A stretch of DNA of 9,920 nucleotides from Myxococcales bacterium (GTDB lineage Bacteria > Myxococcota > Bradymonadia > UBA7976 > UBA1532), in assembly GCA_020430675.1 (NCBI GenBank), contig JAGQJJ010000090.1, positions 1-9,920 on the forward strand, read 5' to 3'. The notes under the pieces were generated by a model. It searched no databases. It saw only the letters and a list, made by a program, of their open reading frames with translations, and was not told the origin of the DNA. This document shows, piece after piece, positions 6,887 through 9,920 of this stretch (position 1 is the stretch's first letter; every line of letters begins with the position of its first letter). The position numbers were made by a program, and so were the translations under genes.

Positions 6887-9838
6887 ATGCGGCGCGCGGC
6901 GATGGCGCGGTGGCTGGCCTGGACGGCCGTGGCGACGGCGCTCTGGGCTTGTGATGACGGCGGATCGGGTGACGGCGGGCCGCCGGTGGTGATCCGGCTC
7001 GACGGCGACCTTGACATGCGATCGCCCGACGCCGAGACGCCCGATTCGGCGGTCGATGACATGGGGCCGGCCGATGTGGCGCCGGTCGACATGGCGCCAG
7101 CCGATGCCGAGCCGCCCGATGCCGCGCCGCCGCCCGGGCTCTGCGACGCTTGCGGCGAGGGCGGGGCCTGCGGGCCGGGCGGGCTCTGCCTGACCAACCA
7201 AAACACGATGGAGAGCTTCTGCGGCACGCCCTGCGAGGGCGACGCCGATTGCCCGCGGGGCGCGACCTGCTTCGAACTGGGCGACGGCACGAAACAATGC
7301 GTGCCCAATGGCGGCACCTGCGAGGGGTTTCCGCCCTCGGATCTGGGCGCGGCCTGCGCCGATGACTCGCAATGCGCGGTGGGCGCCGACCGCTGCATCG
7401 CCGCCGGCCCCGACGCCTATTGCAGCGTGGGTTGCGCCGACGACGGCGACTGCCCGCCGGGTTATGACCGCTGCCGCGCCGGGGTGTGCCGGGCGGTCTT
7501 TGAGCTGACGCCCGAGGGGTGCGGGCGCGACCCGTCGGCGCCGCTGCCGCCGTGTGGCAGCTGCGGGGCCGGACTGAGCTGCGCGACCGACCTTTTCGAG
7601 TCGCTGCCGGCGCCCATCGCGCCGTTCTGCACGCGGCTGTGCAACGCCGACGCCGACTGCCCCGAGGGCGCGGCGTGCCTGCCCATCGCTGACGGGCGCT
7701 CGATCTGCCTCAGCCCGGCGTGCGAGTGCCTGGCGCGGCCGACGGGCCAGAACCTGCTCGATACGACGCTGGGGCGCGCCGGCGTCAACCGCTGCACGGC
7801 GGGCTTCTCGCGGGCCACGTTCGACCTGTTCCGGCCCGAGGTGGCGCACGATCCCTTCCGGTTGTCGTGGTATGACCCGGCCCATCGTTATGCCTATGGC
7901 GGCCTCAAGTGGGCGCGTGGTGTGCAGCGCGATCTGGCCGAGCGGGCCGAGAGCGCGGCGCCGGCGGCGCGGTTGATCGAAGCGGGCGCAGCCTTGCTCG
8001 ATGCGCCGATCAGCCCGCGCGAGGGCGCTTTTGACGCCGCGGGTGATACCCCGCTGGCCGATGCGCTGGCCGGGGTTTGGACCGCCACCGGCACCGCGGG
8101 CTTCGATCGGGCCGCGACCACCGCCGCGCTGGCCGCGGTGCCGTTGCCGCTGCGGCGCGATCTGGGGCGCGTGGTGCAGGCGATGGTCGCGGTGCATCAG
8201 GCCCGCGACCAGGCATTTGCCGCCTTCGGGCTGCCCGTCGCCGATCAGCAGGCGCTCTTTGATCTGCTGCCGTCTGCCATGATCACTCGCCCCGACTTCA
8301 CCGCGATCAACATGCGCAACCGGCGCGTGCAGGAGCTGCTGGCGGGCGGGCTCGACCTCTCGGGCCTGTTCGCCGCCGCGCGCGACGTGGCGGCGACGAT
8401 CGAAGGCATCGACTGGGCGGCACACGCGGGCGCCGAGGGCTTTGCGGTCGATCTGCAAACGCCGCTCGGCCGGCTGGTCATCGCCGACGCGGGCGCGCAG
8501 ACGCTGGAGGGCGATGGGCCGTTTTTCCTGGTGGTCGACACCGGCGGCGATGACACCTACCTGGCGCCGGTCGCGGCGACGACCTCAGCCGCGCATTCGG
8601 TGTCCGTGCTGATCGAGATCGCGGGCTCCGATGTGTATGGCTACCCCGGGTACGACGCGCCTTCGCAGGTGGCCGACCTGCCGCCGGCCGACGCCGCGGG
8701 GCGCTACGACGGTAGCCACCCCGACGTGGGCGACCAGTTCGGACCCATGTCGCTGTCGACCGTGGCGCGCCAGGGCGCAGGCATTCTGGGGGCCGGGCTG
8801 GCCTTCGATCTGGCCGGCGACGACCGCTACTCCTCGCTGAAGCTCTCGCAAGGCGCCGGCGTGCTCGGCGTGGGCCTGCTGGTCGACCGCGCGGGCTCCG
8901 ATGACTACCGCTGCGAGCAGGGCTGCCAGGGCGCCGCGGCTTATGGTCTGGGTGTGCTGGTCGACCGCGGGGTCGCCCGTGATCGCTATCTGGGCGTGCA
9001 ATCGGTGCAGGGCTTCGGTTACGTGCGCGGCGTCGGCTACCTGCACGATGAGGCGGGTGACGACGACTACCGTGCCTTGCAGGGCGACGCCGAGCGGGGC
9101 GGGGTCATGATCTACCCGAACTCGCAGAACGCCGGGCGCTCGAATACCAGCCTGGCCCAAGGCGCGGGCTTTGGGCGGCGCGCCGATTTTGGCGACCAGG
9201 TCTTCGCTTCGGGCGGCCTGGGCGCCTTCCGCGACGGCGCGGGCGATGACCACTACACCGTCGACATCTTCGGGCAGGGCACGGGCTTCTGGTTCGGCAC
9301 CGGCCTGTTCAGCGATGGCGGCGGCGATGACGTCTACGAAGGCCGCTGGTACAACCAGGGCTCGGGCGCGCACTACGCGATGAGCTATTTCTTCGAAGAC
9401 GGCGGCAACGACACCTACAACCGCCCCGAGACCATCCTGGCCACCGCCGTCGGCCAGGGCCATGACATGTCGCTCGGCTGGTTCATCGACGCCGCCGGCA
9501 ACGACGAGTACGTCGCGCCAGGCCTGGGCATGGGCGCGGGCAATGACAATGGCATCGGCTTCTTCTTGGAGCTGGGCGGCGATGACATCTACCACGCGCC
9601 CGACGCCCGCACTTTTGGCGGCGCGGCCATCGGCGACCGCGGCGCGGCGTTTGATGAAGCGCTGTGCCTGGGCATCTTCATCGACGCCGACGGCACCGAC
9701 ACCTACGAGAGCTTCGCCGAAGACGCGCTGGTGGGCGAGAGCCGCGCGTGGCGCTGGTCGGATCGCCACGCCGACCACAAACCCGGCGAGCGGGGCGCGG
9801 GCGTTGACGCCACCGGCGCGGTGATCCGCCTGCCGTGA
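6887..9838 (+). CDS. Large lipoprotein: Cys-rich modules plus C-terminal G-x-D-x-Y repeat array
   Basis: I do not recognise a named family for this 983-residue, surface-type lipoprotein. The N-terminus is a signal peptide with basic MRR, a hydrophobic stretch and lipobox LWAC, putting the lipid on C22; Trp inside the lipobox is unusual. An Asp/Pro/Ala-rich linker (23-85) follows. Residues 86-281 are Cys-rich, with C-x-x-D-x-x-C-x-x-G type modules including GDADCPRGATC, DDSQCAVGADRC, DDGDCPPGYDRC and DADCPEGAAC, probably disulfide-bonded outside the cytoplasm. A largely helical, Ala-rich domain spans about 285-540. From 553 to 940 about twelve G-x-D-x-Y motifs recur, mostly every 26-27 residues, with Q-G-x-G in between, suggesting a repetitive beta fold that might bind calcium. 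The ATG at 6887 has a perfect AGGAGG five bases upstream and leaves a proper signal peptide; a GTG at 6839 is rejected. Its role is not evident; adhesion or envelope structure are guesses. Confidence 0.9.
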   Translation: MRRAAMARWLAWTAVATALWACDDGGSGDGGPPVVIRLDGDLDMRSPDAETPDSAVDDMGPADVAPVDMAPADAEPPDAAPPPGLCDACGEGGACGPGGLCLTNQNTMESFCGTPCEGDADCPRGATCFELGDGTKQCVPNGGTCEGFPPSDLGAACADDSQCAVGADRCIAAGPDAYCSVGCADDGDCPPGYDRCRAGVCRAVFELTPEGCGRDPSAPLPPCGSCGAGLSCATDLFESLPAPIAPFCTRLCNADADCPEGAACLPIADGRSICLSPACECLARPTGQNLLDTTLGRAGVNRCTAGFSRATFDLFRPEVAHDPFRLSWYDPAHRYAYGGLKWARGVQRDLAERAESAAPAARLIEAGAALLDAPISPREGAFDAAGDTPLADALAGVWTATGTAGFDRAATTAALAAVPLPLRRDLGRVVQAMVAVHQARDQAFAAFGLPVADQQALFDLLPSAMITRPDFTAINMRNRRVQELLAGGLDLSGLFAAARDVAATIEGIDWAAHAGAEGFAVDLQTPLGRLVIADAGAQTLEGDGPFFLVVDTGGDDTYLAPVAATTSAAHSVSVLIEIAGSDVYGYPGYDAPSQVADLPPADAAGRYDGSHPDVGDQFGPMSLSTVARQGAGILGAGLAFDLAGDDRYSSLKLSQGAGVLGVGLLVDRAGSDDYRCEQGCQGAAAYGLGVLVDRGVARDRYLGVQSVQGFGYVRGVGYLHDEAGDDDYRALQGDAERGGVMIYPNSQNAGRSNTSLAQGAGFGRRADFGDQVFASGGLGAFRDGAGDDHYTVDIFGQGTGFWFGTGLFSDGGGDDVYEGRWYNQGSGAHYAMSYFFEDGGNDTYNRPETILATAVGQGHDMSLGWFIDAAGNDEYVAPGLGMGAGNDNGIGFFLELGGDDIYHAPDARTFGGAAIGDRGAAFDEALCLGIFIDADGTDTYESFAEDALVGESRAWRWSDRHADHKPGERGAGVDATGAVIRLP
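8543..9706 (+). repeat. Coding array of about twelve G-x-D-x-Y repeats
   Basis: Motifs in order are GGDDTY, AGSDVY, AGDDRY, AGSDDY, VARDRY (degenerate), AGDDDY, AGDDHY, GGDDVY, GGNDTY, AGNDEY, GGDDIY and DGTDTY. Tyr-to-Tyr spacing is 26 or 27 residues for most neighbours, with longer insertions before copies 3 and 7 and within the last units (31 and 38). The best units contain Q-G-x-G about seven residues after Tyr and a hydrophobic stretch ending in Asp just before the next motif. The Asp-Gly pattern recalls RTX-type calcium repeats, but the unit is three times longer than the RTX nonapeptide. Confidence 0.85.
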
Positions 9839-9920
9839 CGCGAGGCGTGCGCGCAGTCTGGTTGATCCTGGGCGTCGCTCAGGCCCTCGCGCTGGCGACG
9901 GGGGTCGGGCTTTGGATCTA
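9835..9920 (+). CDS. Start of an exported or membrane protein, cut by the right edge
   Basis: A GTG at 9835 overlaps the lipoprotein stop as GTGA and opens a frame that stays open to the window end (28 codons). The peptide begins with a basic M-T-R-G-V-R and continues with a hydrophobic segment (VWLILGVAQALALATGVGLWI in part), as in a signal peptide or signal anchor. The 4-base overlap implies translational coupling with the lipoprotein gene, so the two products probably act together at the envelope. The product cannot be identified from this fragment. Confidence 0.6.
   Translation, partial: MTRGVRAVWLILGVAQALALATGVGLWI

Noticed and set aside
6518..8458. A 646-codon open frame antisense to the TPR/lipoprotein region
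   Set aside because: It spans the intergenic gap and two real genes, is low-complexity Arg/Ala/Gly/His, and lacks any domain pattern.
8543..9706. Classical RTX toxin repeats
   Set aside because: The motif lacks the nine-residue G-G-x-G-x-D-x-U-x period; spacing is about 27 residues, and the protein has a lipobox instead of a C-terminal type I secretion signal.
8585..9778. A 397-codon open frame antisense to the repeat array
   Set aside because: Its regular Val/Ala/Asp pattern is the mirror of the G-x-D-x-Y repeats on the other strand, not an independent protein.
1..9920. A defence island, CRISPR array, phage or transposon
   Set aside because: No nuclease, helicase, toxin, integrase or transposase motif, no spaced direct-repeat array and no terminal inverted repeats were seen; the genes look like ordinary housekeeping and envelope functions.

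Overview
This very GC-rich window has strong codon-position bias and reads as a chromosomal segment from a gliding/predatory-type deltaproteobacterial lineage (Myxococcota or Bradymonadota-like). That placement is inferred from three gene types: a membrane-anchored Hanks-type Ser/Thr kinase with PEGA repeats, a large lipoprotein with an Asp/Pro/Ala-rich linker and Cys-rich 'DxDCPxG' modules, and a repeat-rich TPR protein. No rRNA, tRNA, CRISPR array, insertion sequence or phage gene is visible, and nothing in base composition suggests a recent insertion.

Left part, minus strand, read from right to left. At 3676-5166 there is an M32-family metallocarboxypeptidase with all metal-binding motifs intact. 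Next is a short, very acidic protein of unknown function (3306-3575), followed by two GC-rich hairpins. A polytopic membrane protein with a degenerate rhomboid-like core (2239-3159) comes next, and its stop codon overlaps the start of yacG (2054-2242), the zinc-binding DNA gyrase inhibitor. Last is a Ser/Thr kinase with one transmembrane helix and two PEGA domains (101-1945), which has its own plausible promoter. A further minus-strand gene may begin in the first 16 bases.

Right part, plus strand. The M32 gene and a TPR protein (5316-6770) diverge from a 149-bp intergenic region holding two near-identical 17-bp direct repeats. The TPR protein is built from three long homologous modules. After a 116-bp gap comes a 983-residue lipoprotein (6887-9838). 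It has four regions: a lipobox and acidic linker, a Cys-rich region, a helical middle domain, and a C-terminal array of about twelve G-x-D-x-Y repeats spaced roughly 27 residues apart. Its stop codon overlaps, by the four bases GTGA, the start of another gene that runs off the right edge and opens with a signal-peptide-like segment.

No classical defence or biosynthetic system is present. The two least familiar items are the repeat lipoprotein with its coupled downstream gene, and the yacG/rhomboid-like pair.
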